64,000 nucleotides of DNA from Pseudomonas endophytica (GTDB taxonomy: Bacteria > Pseudomonadota > Gammaproteobacteria > Pseudomonadales > Pseudomonadaceae): contig NZ_LLWH01000024.1 of the NCBI RefSeq assembly GCF_001411475.1, positions 18,013-82,012 on the forward strand, given 5' to 3'. The notes beneath the pieces were generated by a model, which was not told where the DNA came from, ran no database searches, and worked only from the letters and a program-made list of their open reading frames with translations. Position 1 is the first letter of the stretch. Every line of letters begins with the position of its first letter. A program made the translations under genes and the position numbers. Positions 24,518-33,202 of the stretch are shown here, in pieces.

Positions 24518-24787
24518 ATGGCACTGACAGTTGAACACAAAGCAGAAATCGTAAAAGACTACCAGCAAGCTCCAGGTGATACAGGTTCTCCAGAAGTGCA
24601 GGTTGCACTGCTGACCTTTAACATCAACACGCTGCAAGGTCACTTCAAAGCTAACAGCAAAGATCACCACTCACGTCGTGGTCTGATCCGCATGGTAAAC
24701 CAGCGTCGTAAGCTGCTGGACTACCTCAAAGGCAAGAACGTTGAGCGTTACAAAGCGCTGATCGCTCGCCTGGGTCTGCGTCGCTAA
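24518..24787 (+). CDS. rpsO: 30S ribosomal protein S15
   Basis: S15 is a primary binder of the central domain of 16S rRNA. The 89-residue protein has exact family length, with the conserved [13 protein letters not shown] and [22 protein letters not shown] runs. ATG 24518 ([12 protein letters not shown]) follows AAAGGAA; upstream in-frame codons are not used. In E. coli, S15 represses its own translation through a leader pseudoknot; I cannot show this here. pnp is next. Confidence 0.97.
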   Translation: MALTVEHKAEIVKDYQQAPGDTGSPEVQVALLTFNINTLQGHFKANSKDHHSRRGLIRMVNQRRKLLDYLKGKNVERYKALIARLGLRR

Positions 24788-24801
24788 TAGCGATGTTGCT
24801 A

Positions 24802-24950
24802 GAGGCTGGTTGTCGGTCGTGTGTCTGCGGGTTTCCCGCTGGCACATGGCAGGCTTCCAGCCTCAAGTTTTATCTGGGACTCGCCGGATTCTTACGAAAG
24901 CTTGCCGCAACGTTTGTTTTCGTAAGCATCTTGAGTCGGGCCAATGCCCG
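24802..24950 (+). promoter_or_regulatory. Structured pnp leader
   Basis: Three hairpins can form between rpsO and pnp: a long one closed by GAGGCTGG/CCAGCCTC (24802-24864), a second with CTTACGAAA/TTTCGTAAG (24891-24899 with 24918-24926), and a small CGGGC/GCCCG (24937-24950). In E. coli the pnp leader is cut by RNase III and bound by PNPase for autocontrol. The layout here is compatible with the same, but that is inference. Confidence 0.5.
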
Positions 24951-25012
24951 ATATTGCACATGACTTTCGCAAGAAACCTGTTCCCCAAGAGCCACATAGA
25001 AGGTAGGACACC

Positions 25013-27118
25013 GTGAACCCGGTTATCAAAAAATTTCAGTTCGGTCAGTCGACCGTTACTCTCGAGACTGGCCGTATCGCCCGTCAGGCCTCCGGCGCAG
25101 TATTGGTCACCGTTGACGACGACGTCAGCGTGTTGGTGACTGTAGTCGGAGCCAAGCAAGCGGATCCAGGCAAGGGCTTCTTCCCTCTGTCCGTTCACTA
25201 TCAAGAAAAAACCTACGCTGCCGGTAAAATTCCTGGCGGTTTCTTCAAGCGTGAAGGTCGCCCTTCCGAAAAAGAAACCCTGACTTCGCGTCTGATTGAC
25301 CGTCCGATTCGTCCACTGTTCCCGGAAGGTTTCATGAACGAAGTGCAGGTTGTCTGCACTGTTCTGTCCACTAGCAAAAAAACCGATCCGGACGTAGCTG
25401 CGATGATCGGTACGTCGGCTGCACTGGCAATCTCCGGTATTCCTTTTGATGGCCCAATCGGCGCTGCACGCGTTGCTTACCACGAAAGCACTGGCTACCT
25501 GTTGAACCCGACTTACGAGCAACTGGCCGCTTCAAGCCTAGACATGGTTGTTGCCGGTACGTCGGAAGCCGTACTGATGGTTGAGTCGGAAGCTAAAGAG
25601 CTGACCGAAGACCAGATGCTGGGCGCGGTACTGTTTGCTCACGACGAGTTCCAAGTGGTTATCCAGGCGGTGAAAGAACTGGCTGCCGAAGCTGCCAAAC
25701 CGACTTGGGAATGGTCTGCTGCCCCAGAAGCCACTGCACTGCTGGGCGCTATCCGTGCCGAGTTCGGTGAGGCGATCTCCCAGGCTTACACCATCACCAT
25801 CAAGGCCGAGCGGTACGCGCGTTTGGGCGAGCTGAAAGATCAAGTGGTTGCCAAGCTGTCCGGTGAAGAAGGTCAGCCTTCTTCTAGCGACGTTAAAGCT
25901 GCATTTGGTGAAATCGAATACCGCACCGTTCGCGAAAACATCGTTAACGGCAAGCCACGTATCGACGGTCGTGACACCAAAACTGTTCGTCCTTTGAACA
26001 TCGAAGTAGGCGTTCTGCCAAAAACTCACGGTTCGGCACTGTTCACCCGTGGCGAAACTCAGGCACTGGTGGTTGCAACTCTGGGTACCGCCCGTGATGC
26101 GCAACTGTTAGACACCCTAGAAGGTGAGAAAAAAGACCCGTTCATGCTGCACTACAACTTCCCTCCGTTCTCGGTAGGTGAGTGTGGTCGTATGGGTGGC
26201 GCAGGTCGTCGCGAAATCGGTCACGGCCGTCTGGCGCGTCGCTCGGTTCAAGCCATGCTGCCTGCGGCTGATGTTTTTCCTTACACCATCCGTGTTGTAT
26301 CGGAAATCACCGAATCCAACGGTTCCAGCTCGATGGCATCGGTTTGCGGTGCATCCTTGGCACTGATGGACGCGGGCGTACCGATGAAGGCCCCGGTTGC
26401 TGGTATCGCCATGGGTCTGGTTAAGGAAGGCGAGAAGTTTGCCGTTCTAACTGACATCCTGGGTGACGAAGACCACTTGGGCGACATGGACTTCAAAGTA
26501 GCCGGTACCGCTAAAGGTGTTACCGCGCTGCAGATGGACATCAAGATCAAAGGCATCACTGAAGAAATCATGGAGATCGCTCTGGGCCAAGCCCTAGAAG
26601 CTCGCCTGAATATCTTGGGCCAGATGAACCAGATCATTGGCCAGTCGCGTAACGAACTGTCGGCTAACGCGCCGACGATGATCGCGATGAAAATCGACAC
26701 CGACAAAATCCGTGATGTTATCGGTAAGGGCGGCGCGACTATCCGTGCAATCTGTGAAGAAACCAAAGCTTCGATCGATATCGAAGACGACGGTTCGATC
26801 AAGATTTTCGGCGAGTCCAAAGAAGCAGCAGAAGCAGCACGTCAGCGCGTTCTGAGCATCACCGCTGAAGCTGAAATCGGCAAAATCTATGTAGGTAAGG
26901 TTGAGCGCATCGTCGACTTCGGCGCATTCGTTAACATCTTGCCAGGCAAAGACGGCCTGGTTCACATCTCAATGCTGAGCGACGCTCGTGTTGAGAAAGT
27001 GACTGACATTTTGAAAGAAGGTCAGGAAGTGGAAGTACTGGTGCTGGACGTGGACAACCGCGGCCGTATCAAACTGTCCATCAAAGACGTAGCCGCTGCT
27101 AAGGCGTCGCAAGCTTAA
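25013..27118 (+). CDS. pnp: Polyribonucleotide nucleotidyltransferase (PNPase)
   Basis: PNPase degrades RNA 3' to 5' with phosphate and is part of the degradosome. The 701-residue protein has two RNase PH domains (about 1-220 and 310-545) around an alpha-helical linker, the phosphate-site region [23 protein letters not shown] in the second, a KH domain with [15 protein letters not shown] (about 563-577), and an S1 domain at the C-terminus ([26 protein letters not shown]). The start is GTG 25013 after GGTAGGAC. It closes the nusA-infB-pnp series and is followed by a strong terminator. Confidence 0.97.
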   Translation: MNPVIKKFQFGQSTVTLETGRIARQASGAVLVTVDDDVSVLVTVVGAKQADPGKGFFPLSVHYQEKTYAAGKIPGGFFKREGRPSEKETLTSRLIDRPIRPLFPEGFMNEVQVVCTVLSTSKKTDPDVAAMIGTSAALAISGIPFDGPIGAARVAYHESTGYLLNPTYEQLAASSLDMVVAGTSEAVLMVESEAKELTEDQMLGAVLFAHDEFQVVIQAVKELAAEAAKPTWEWSAAPEATALLGAIRAEFGEAISQAYTITIKAERYARLGELKDQVVAKLSGEEGQPSSSDVKAAFGEIEYRTVRENIVNGKPRIDGRDTKTVRPLNIEVGVLPKTHGSALFTRGETQALVVATLGTARDAQLLDTLEGEKKDPFMLHYNFPPFSVGECGRMGGAGRREIGHGRLARRSVQAMLPAADVFPYTIRVVSEITESNGSSSMASVCGASLALMDAGVPMKAPVAGIAMGLVKEGEKFAVLTDILGDEDHLGDMDFKVAGTAKGVTALQMDIKIKGITEEIMEIALGQALEARLNILGQMNQIIGQSRNELSANAPTMIAMKIDTDKIRDVIGKGGATIRAICEETKASIDIEDDGSIKIFGESKEAAEAARQRVLSITAEAEIGKIYVGKVERIVDFGAFVNILPGKDGLVHISMLSDARVEKVTDILKEGQEVEVLVLDVDNRGRIKLSIKDVAAAKASQA

Positions 27119-27138
27119 TCGCTATCGACCCCTGCTTT

Positions 27139-27167
27139 AAAAAAGGATCCTTCGGGATCCTTTTTTT
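27139..27167 (+). terminator. Terminator after pnp
   Basis: AAAAAAGGATCC (27139-27150) and GGATCCTTTTTT (27155-27166) around a TTCG tetraloop, then another T. It is a strong and symmetrical hairpin 20 bases after the pnp stop. Confidence 0.93.
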
Positions 27168-27316
27168 ATACCTACAGTTAAAACAGTGCAAAAGGCCATG
27201 ATTCAAAAGCTGCAACTTGCATGCTGATTTTTGTAAGGTCATGCATTCTGCACGAGAGTTGAAAAGCGTGATTTCTTCAACTTGTTGATTTATAAGGGTT
27301 TTCTGATTTAAAGAAG

Positions 27317-27333
27317 TTGGCACAAGCTCTGCA
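27317..27333 (+). promoter_or_regulatory. Candidate sigma-54 promoter of the BON protein gene
   Basis: TTGGCAC at 27317-27323 followed by CTGCA at 27329-27333 gives GG-N10-GC, the required -24/-12 spacing, with one mismatch from TTGCA. It lies 65 bases before the start of the BON gene. A weaker AlgU-like pair (CAACTT 27278, TCTGA 27302) lies just upstream but its spacing of 18 is off. Confidence 0.55.
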
Positions 27334-27397
27334 ACATTACAGGTAACCCTGCAGCTGTAAGACAGCGCAGATTTTTAAGAAGACAGGAGTTACTCGT

Positions 27398-27751
27398 ATG
27401 AAGAAGTTCGCTATTGCTGCCGCAACTGCCACCGCTCTGACCATGACTCTGGCCAATGCTGCATTCGCTGCTCAGGCATCGACTCAAGCACCGATGGTTG
27501 TAGCTGCTGGTGAAGTCACCAAAGCCAAGGAAGCCACTTCTGATACTTGGATCACTACCAAAGTTAAATCTGACCTGCTGACCGAAAAAGGCATTCCAGG
27601 TTCGGACATTAAAGTTGAAACCAACAAAGGCGTGGTTTCTCTGTCCTCGACAGTTGCTGTGACTGACGCGCAAAAGAAAATTGCCGTAGATATCACTAAA
27701 AAGATCAAAGGCGTGCAAGCTGTTTCGGCCGATGGCCTGAAAGCTGACTAA
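27398..27751 (+). CDS. Periplasmic BON-domain protein (OsmY-like)
   Basis: BON domains occur in periplasmic and outer-membrane proteins thought to bind phospholipid or stabilise the envelope, OsmY being the best known. The 117-residue protein has a Sec signal peptide (KK then an Ala-rich hydrophobic run, probable cleavage after AFA near residue 24), a short linker, and one BON domain (about 47-115: SDTWITTKVKSDLL, then IKVETNKGVVSLSSTV, then a terminal VQAVSADGLKAD). ATG 27398 follows ACAGGAG. It is a single-gene unit with its own terminator and a probable sigma-54 promoter. Its exact role is unknown. Confidence 0.85.
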   Translation: MKKFAIAAATATALTMTLANAAFAAQASTQAPMVVAAGEVTKAKEATSDTWITTKVKSDLLTEKGIPGSDIKVETNKGVVSLSSTVAVTDAQKKIAVDITKKIKGVQAVSADGLKAD

Positions 27752-27839
27752 CTTGCCCTAATTCGTAGAGCCGGGGGGAAAGCAGGAGCAGGTGATTTAA
27801 GTGTCACGCCTGCTGGCTTTCAAAATAGGTTCATGCGAC

Positions 27840-27896
27840 GGCCACACGGATGTGGCCATTACAGCCCTCGGCGTTCTGCGCCGGGGGCTGTTCTAT
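27840..27896 (+). terminator. Terminator after the BON gene
   Basis: A small hairpin GGCCACA/TGTGGCC (27840-27857) is followed by ACAGCCC-CGGCG paired with CGCCG-GGGCTGT (27861-27891) and TTCTATT. The second is the likely terminator, about 110 bases past the stop. Confidence 0.65.
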
Positions 27897-27933
27897 TATG
27901 GAAGCTGAACTGCTCAGTTCTGTACTGCCCAAC

Positions 27934-28012
27934 GGTAGGACCTGTCGAGGTAAGAAGGCTGCGGTCTTTGTTTTAAACGATCAAGTGATCGCGGCCTACG
28001 GCAGCTCCTACC
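27934..28012. repeat. REP pair 1 (inverted, partly degenerate)
   Basis: GGTAGGACCTGTCGAGG...AAGGCTGCGGTC at the left and GATCGCGGCCTACGGCAGCTCCTACC at the right are imperfect inverted copies of a Pseudomonas REP with a GTAGGAGCTGCC core. The left copy is the more diverged. Confidence 0.75.
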
Positions 28013-28060
28013 AAAGCAGAAGCAGCGTCGATTGTGACAACCGCATCATAAAGATCAGCT

Positions 28061-28153
28061 GTAGGAGCTGCCGAGGCACGAAGGCTGCGATCTTTTTGAG
28101 CTGCCGGTAAACGCTTCTAAGATCAAATGATCGCAGCCTGCGGCAGCTCCTAC
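28061..28153. repeat. REP pair 2 (inverted)
   Basis: GTAGGAGCTGCCGAGGCACG with AAGGCTGCGATC at the left and GATCGCAGCCTGCGGCAGCTCCTAC at the right face each other about 35 bases apart. This is a BIME-like doublet. Together with pair 1 it fills the gap between the BON gene and the convergent DUF748 gene, where no coding frame is evident. Confidence 0.85.
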
Positions 28154-28165
28154 GGGGTATTACCG

Positions 28166-31090
28166 TTATTCGCTGTCCAAATGCAGCGGTGAGATCACCC
28201 TGCCATCGCTTTCGGCTTCGCCCAGACTTGCGTCGATAAAGTACACGCGTTCATCAGCCAGGCCACCTTTGTCTACAAGGTAGTCTTTGATACTGCTCGC
28301 ACGCTCTTGGCCCAACTGGCGTAACAGTACTTCGCTTTGGCGCCAGAAGTCGATCAGCGCTGTACTCATTTTCTTCGCACGCTCATCGCTGTCCAAATTA
28401 GCCCATTCAGCGGGTGGCTGTTGTTTGAGTCGTGCCCGATAGATGCCTTCTAGTAAAGGCCCCTTTTCATCATCTGGAACCTTCAACAACGATGCTTGAG
28501 CAGGCACCTTTTCACCTCGGCGTTGAAGGATCTTGTAGTAGTTGTACTGGTACTCGCGCTCTAGACGATCTTGGGCGATCAGAGGACCGTCACTGCTACG
28601 TGCTGCTGTACCTTCAATCTCAAGGCGTAAGCTGGGGCGTTGCTTCAATGCCTCGGCCAGTGTGGTCAATGCTTTAAGTGCATCCGGGCTCAGTTCGCTG
28701 GACCCAGGCGCGAATGACACAGTACCTAGGTCCTCGGAGCCGCCACCCGTAATCAGGCCGCCAATGAACTTGAACGGTGCTTGTGCGGCACGTAGCACCA
28801 GATTGCGCAGGGTTTGCCAAACAATTGGCATCACACTGAACTGCGGATTATTCAGATCGCCTGTGACGGGCAGTTCGATAGAGATCTTGCCGTCAGTATC
28901 TTTTAGCAACGCAACAGCCAATTTCAGAGGTAGGTTAACGGCGTCAGGGCTGTCGACTTTTTCACCCAACTGCAACTGCTCGATTAGCACCTTGTTCTCA
29001 GCTTTGAGTTGGCCCTTTGTAATTAGGTAGTGAAGATCGAGACTCAATCGACCTTTGCGAATTCGATAGCCCGCAAACTTGCCTGAATAAGGCGTTAGCG
29101 TGGTGAGTTCGACACGTTTAAAGCTGGTGGCAATATCCAGGCTGGCCATGGGATCAAAAGGATTGACGTTGCCCTTGATGGTCACTGGCGCATAGCGGTC
29201 AACCTTACCCGCAACATTCACGCTAGCGGGTTTGGCCTGGCGGCTGTCAATGGTGCCTATCTCACCGTTAAGTTGCTGTACGGCTGTGGCGAAAAAAGGT
29301 GTCAGGGTAAAATCTGCAAAGTTGGCCGAGCCATCATTGATCTTGATACCGCCTACGCGGATGGCCAAGGGTTTACTGGCAGCAGATGTCGGTTTGACAT
29401 TACCTTGGCCGCCTTTAGTGGGCGCCTGAGGGATTAACAGATCATCAATGTTGGTCGTGCGGTCATCGTTGATCATAAAACGCACGTAAGGCTGCATCAG
29501 GTTGACCTTGGCAATCGACAAGCTGTCATCGTGCTGATACTTCAGGCTTTCAAGCTCCAAGCGCTGCCATTTCAGGAAGTCGCGGTTTTTAAGCGTGTCC
29601 AGTGTGTGCAGTTGATCTACCTGAGCACGGCCTTCCACGGTAAAGGCCAGTGGTTCGATGCCTTTAAGGTTGACCCCCAGGTCACTGCTGAGCATGCCAC
29701 TACGCAGTTCTAAGCGAATTAACGGGTCGATGTACGCTTGAGCGACCCGCAGGTCGATGTCTTTAGTGGTGACTTTTAGGTTTGCGCTCACCGGGCTCAG
29801 GTTGACGTCGCCGCTGGCCGTCAGCTTGCCTTGCTTACCGACACCGGTGTCGAGTGCGACGGTGAAGGGTGACTGATTGAGGCTGTCAAAGTTTTTCAGT
29901 TTTAGGTTGAGAGGGCCGACGTCCAGCGCGACCGGTGTCTTGGGTTCTTTATCGGCCAAGTGCACCAGATAGTCGCGTAGGTCTACGTCTTTGAGCAGCA
30001 CCTGCCAAGGTTTGCTGGGCGCTACCGGAGCAGGCTTTGGCGGTTCAACTTTTACCACCTCATCGGTCTTTTTAACTATTTTTACGGGTTGGCTGGCGAA
30101 TAGCTTTTGCCAGTCGAGCTGTCCGTCTTTTTCGCGGGTAGCCCAGGTTTCCAGCTTGTTGCTCTGAATTTTGCCGACAACCACGTGTTGCTTCGCTAAA
30201 TCTACCGTGGTATCGCTGACGTTCAGGCGCTCCAGTCGAGCCAGCGCCCTACCATTAGGGGCATTGACCTTAAATTGGGCGATATTGGCAGAAAGGTTGT
30301 TCAAGACCAGTTCAGTGTCTTTAGCCAAGTTCAGCGTGTAGTCAGTGCTGAAGTTCAATACGCCGCTTTCAAGCGCAAGTGGCAGCGCATCGCGCACATA
30401 GGGCCACCACGCTTTCATGTTGCTATCGGTGACGGTGAGCTTACCTTTGGAGGCAATCGGCACCAGGCTCAGCGTGCCGCTCCAGTCGATACGTCCGCCT
30501 GCCGGGCCATCTGCCACTAACGTCATGTCTGCATTGTCGTCGGGCAAGGTGCTGAGGTTTTTAAGCTCGAGATTCATCGAGTCATAGACAAACTCGATAG
30601 GTTCGCTAGGTCGCTTGTCAACGAAGTGCAGATAGCCGTCGGTGAGCTTGATGTTATCAATGCGTAAGGGGAAGGGTTGGCTGTCGGTGTTATCTGGTGT
30701 GGGCTCGCTGGCGGGCCATTTGAACAATTGGGCCAGATTGAAAGCGCCATCTTTGCTGAATAAGAGTTCGGTCTTGGGCTTGTCCAATTGCACGTCGGTC
30801 AAGTGCAGGGCTTTGGTCCACAAACTATCAACCTGTACATTGGTATAGAGACGCTCAAAACCGACTTGCTCATTGACAGGCTCCCCGACCCTAAAGCCCC
30901 ACAGAGTCAGTTCCAGACTGAAAGGATTGAACTCCAGACGATCGAGTTTGGCCGGTACGGTGGCGTAGCTGGCTAACTGCTGATTAATAATGCGTAAGCC
31001 GACGCCGGGTAAAATAAAGAAGCCCAGTACGCAATAAATCGCGATAGCCGTTAACACTGCGCCAATGGCGCGAAGCAATCCTTTGAGCAT
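28166..31090 (-). CDS. AsmA/DUF748-family envelope protein with OmpA-like C-terminus
   Basis: A 974-residue protein with one N-terminal membrane segment (about 7-27) followed by a long beta-rich body of repeated LxxxxLxLDLxxGxL-like stretches, as in DUF748/AsmA-like proteins. Related AsmA-like proteins are linked to lipid transport and outer-membrane upkeep. Near residue 790 it changes to an OmpA/MotB-like fold start (FAPGSSELSPDALKAL), and a matching end (RASSIKDYLVDKGGLADERVYFI) comes only about 135 residues later, so that domain seems split by a charged insertion. ATG 31090 was chosen because the GTG at 31135 has no binding site. It is convergent with the BON gene. Function unknown. Confidence 0.75.
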   Translation of the reverse strand: MLKGLLRAIGAVLTAIAIYCVLGFFILPGVGLRIINQQLASYATVPAKLDRLEFNPFSLELTLWGFRVGEPVNEQVGFERLYTNVQVDSLWTKALHLTDVQLDKPKTELLFSKDGAFNLAQLFKWPASEPTPDNTDSQPFPLRIDNIKLTDGYLHFVDKRPSEPIEFVYDSMNLELKNLSTLPDDNADMTLVADGPAGGRIDWSGTLSLVPIASKGKLTVTDSNMKAWWPYVRDALPLALESGVLNFSTDYTLNLAKDTELVLNNLSANIAQFKVNAPNGRALARLERLNVSDTTVDLAKQHVVVGKIQSNKLETWATREKDGQLDWQKLFASQPVKIVKKTDEVVKVEPPKPAPVAPSKPWQVLLKDVDLRDYLVHLADKEPKTPVALDVGPLNLKLKNFDSLNQSPFTVALDTGVGKQGKLTASGDVNLSPVSANLKVTTKDIDLRVAQAYIDPLIRLELRSGMLSSDLGVNLKGIEPLAFTVEGRAQVDQLHTLDTLKNRDFLKWQRLELESLKYQHDDSLSIAKVNLMQPYVRFMINDDRTTNIDDLLIPQAPTKGGQGNVKPTSAASKPLAIRVGGIKINDGSANFADFTLTPFFATAVQQLNGEIGTIDSRQAKPASVNVAGKVDRYAPVTIKGNVNPFDPMASLDIATSFKRVELTTLTPYSGKFAGYRIRKGRLSLDLHYLITKGQLKAENKVLIEQLQLGEKVDSPDAVNLPLKLAVALLKDTDGKISIELPVTGDLNNPQFSVMPIVWQTLRNLVLRAAQAPFKFIGGLITGGGSEDLGTVSFAPGSSELSPDALKALTTLAEALKQRPSLRLEIEGTAARSSDGPLIAQDRLEREYQYNYYKILQRRGEKVPAQASLLKVPDDEKGPLLEGIYRARLKQQPPAEWANLDSDERAKKMSTALIDFWRQSEVLLRQLGQERASSIKDYLVDKGGLADERVYFIDASLGEAESDGRVISPLHLDSE

Positions 31091-31231
31091 ATGAGGCGTC
31101 GTCTTTACATTCAGGAGTGCCTTTGAGTATGGCACGCGTTTCCGGTTCCGATACGTACGCCTTATTTTGTGTAGGGCTTTTCCCTTTCTCAGCGGTTTTT
31201 AGAACTGCAAAATCAACGTTTTCAGCGGTGG

Positions 31232-32212
31232 CTAATTATCCAAAGACGGGAAGTCTGACGCCGGCGTTAACACCTGCCAGTCGCGCACTGGACGACCTGC
31301 CTTCTCAGCGCAGCGCAATACTTGCTCGCGCCAGTCTTGCATGCTGACTTTTGCCAAGTTGTTACAGCAGATCAGCACCCCATCCTGTGCCGTGGTGAGT
31401 ACCGCAGGCTTGAGCAGGCTTTGATAGTCGCGCAGCAGATCGACCGTACCGAAAGCGCTCTTTGCCCATGCTGGGGGGTCAAGCAGCACTAGGTCGTACT
31501 CACGCTGGTCGAGGCGCGGATAGGCGGGTAGTTTGTGACGCCGTTGAATGATCGGTAGCCCAGCTAACTGGCGGATCGCGGCGAAGTAGTCGGACTGAAT
31601 AAACTTCATTTTTTTCAATTCTGGATTCAATTGACCATTTTCACGGCCAACTGCCAGATTGCCCTCGGCAAAGTCCACGTTGCACACTTCACTGGCGCCG
31701 CCAGCTGCCGCGCTCAGGCCCACTCCACAGGTGTAAGCAAAGAGGTTAAGAACACGTTTGCCTGTACTGTGCTGTTTGACCCAGCCGCGCGCGTTGCGTA
31801 AGTCGAGAAACAGCAGCGGATCTTGACCGGCATGCCGCCCACGCACGCGATATTTCAGCCCCCATTCGTGACCAACCATGTCCGCCAGCGCGGCGTCTTC
31901 AGCACGGTACACCGTGTCTTCGCGATCAATACGAGAGTTACCTTGGGAGCGATCGTTGTAGACGAGCAATAACTCGAGCCCCAAATGCTGGTTAACCGTG
32001 TCATGCAGTTGCAGTAGATCATCGCGATCAAGACGCTGATGGAAGCTTTGAACCAACAGTTGCGGGCCGTAGCGGTCGATGGTCAAACCGCTAGCACCTT
32101 CTTGGCTGCCATGGAACAAGCGATAGCAGTCAGTCCCCTGAGCCTGAAGCTCGGCCAATAAATCGTGACGGTTATCGAGGGCGGCGCGCAGCGCCTGATT
32201 CAAGGAGGACAT
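31232..32212 (-). CDS. SAM-dependent RNA methyltransferase (RlmI/RlmK-like)
   Basis: A 326-residue member of the class I methyltransferase family that includes the 23S rRNA enzymes RlmI and RlmK. Visible are the small N-terminal domain motif GLTIDRYGPQLLVQSF, the RGR...PLLFLDLRNARGWV region, SAM motif I VLNLFAYTCGVGLSAAAGGA (about 155-174), and motif IV LLDPPAWAKSAFG (about 249-261). It is shorter than RlmI (about 396) and has no N-terminal PUA domain, so the exact target base is uncertain. ATG 32212 is used. It reads in the same direction as its neighbours but with sizeable gaps. Confidence 0.85.
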   Translation of the reverse strand: MSSLNQALRAALDNRHDLLAELQAQGTDCYRLFHGSQEGASGLTIDRYGPQLLVQSFHQRLDRDDLLQLHDTVNQHLGLELLLVYNDRSQGNSRIDREDTVYRAEDAALADMVGHEWGLKYRVRGRHAGQDPLLFLDLRNARGWVKQHSTGKRVLNLFAYTCGVGLSAAAGGASEVCNVDFAEGNLAVGRENGQLNPELKKMKFIQSDYFAAIRQLAGLPIIQRRHKLPAYPRLDQREYDLVLLDPPAWAKSAFGTVDLLRDYQSLLKPAVLTTAQDGVLICCNNLAKVSMQDWREQVLRCAEKAGRPVRDWQVLTPASDFPSLDN

Positions 32213-32286
32213 ACGATGCGCCTTGGGGGACTGATAAGGCGCGGCATTCTAACAGAATAGGGGCTGTCACCGCTGCCTGAGGCTAG

Positions 32287-33156
32287 TCATTCAAGACCCA
32301 TCCGCCGCCGGGCGCGTTGCACAGAACCGTTGCGCACGGCCCAGCGCAGAATTGGCGCGGTGCTGTTCACACACGAGCGCACTAGCTGTCGGGTAACAGG
32401 GCGTTGTTCAAGCGCTAATTGATCACTGGCCCAATCTGGCAGCAAATCAATCCCGGCCTGCATCATCAGCGCCCCAAACGGTTTGGCCAATACGCTGGGT
32501 GCGGGCGCATTCAATAACAGACGAATGACTTCGTGGCTACGCTCATCGCACAGCAATTGTGGGCGAATACGCTCGAGATAATCGGCGACTTGCTGGCGCG
32601 AACGCGGCACGTGTATGGCGCCCAAGCGTTCAGCGACCAAAGCAATTTCATCGTAGTACCGGTCTTGATCTTCAGCGCTCAAGTGCGGATTACGATAGCG
32701 AAGATGGGCGGCAAGAAAGTTGCTGACTTCCGCGACATGCACCCACGTGAGTAATTCAGGGTCACTGGCGGCATAAGGTCTGCCATCAAGCGACGTACCG
32801 ATGACCTGCAAATGAATGGTGCGTACTTTGTCGATCAGCCAGTTCGCGTCTGCGGTGGAGCCAAACGTAGTACCGGAAATAAACTGCCCGGTACGGCGCA
32901 AACGGCCCAGCATGTCTTGGCGGAAATTGGAGTGATCCCACACCCCGGCCAATGCCAGCGGGTGTAAAGCTTGCAGCATTAGTGCGCTAATACCGCCAAT
33001 CAGCATGCTGGTGAAGTCACCGTGTACGCGCCAACTAATGGAGTCCGGGCCAAACAATCCGGGGTCGCCTTTGGGGTTTTCAAGGTCAAGCCGCCCGAGC
33101 GAAAGCCCGGTCAGGCTCATGATCTGGCGTTCGATGGGGCGACGGATAAATTCCAT
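32287..33156 (-). CDS. Oxygenase MpaB family protein (DUF2236)
   Basis: A 289-residue protein of the DUF2236 family, which includes heme-dependent enzymes such as fungal MpaB and the latex-clearing protein of actinomycetes. Visible family features are SISWRVHGDFTSMLIGGISALMLQALHPLALAGVWDHS-like segments (about residues 38-76), the FGSTADANW loop, and TWVHVAEVSNFLAAHLRY with conserved His. No signal peptide is seen. ATG 33156 starts 46 bases after pgi ends on the same strand, so it may share the pgi message. The substrate is unknown; the call rests on family recognition only. Confidence 0.75.
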   Translation of the reverse strand: MEFIRRPIERQIMSLTGLSLGRLDLENPKGDPGLFGPDSISWRVHGDFTSMLIGGISALMLQALHPLALAGVWDHSNFRQDMLGRLRRTGQFISGTTFGSTADANWLIDKVRTIHLQVIGTSLDGRPYAASDPELLTWVHVAEVSNFLAAHLRYRNPHLSAEDQDRYYDEIALVAERLGAIHVPRSRQQVADYLERIRPQLLCDERSHEVIRLLLNAPAPSVLAKPFGALMMQAGIDLLPDWASDQLALEQRPVTRQLVRSCVNSTAPILRWAVRNGSVQRARRRMGLE

Positions 33157-33202
33157 TGGGCCTCGGTTGAGCCAGCCAGTCGGGGGACTGGCTGGCTATC
33201 AA

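Noticed and set aside
27278..27306. AlgU (sigma-22) promoter before the BON gene
   Set aside because: CAACTT differs from GAACTT and the spacer to TCTGA is 18 instead of 16-17; the sigma-54 match nearer the gene is better.
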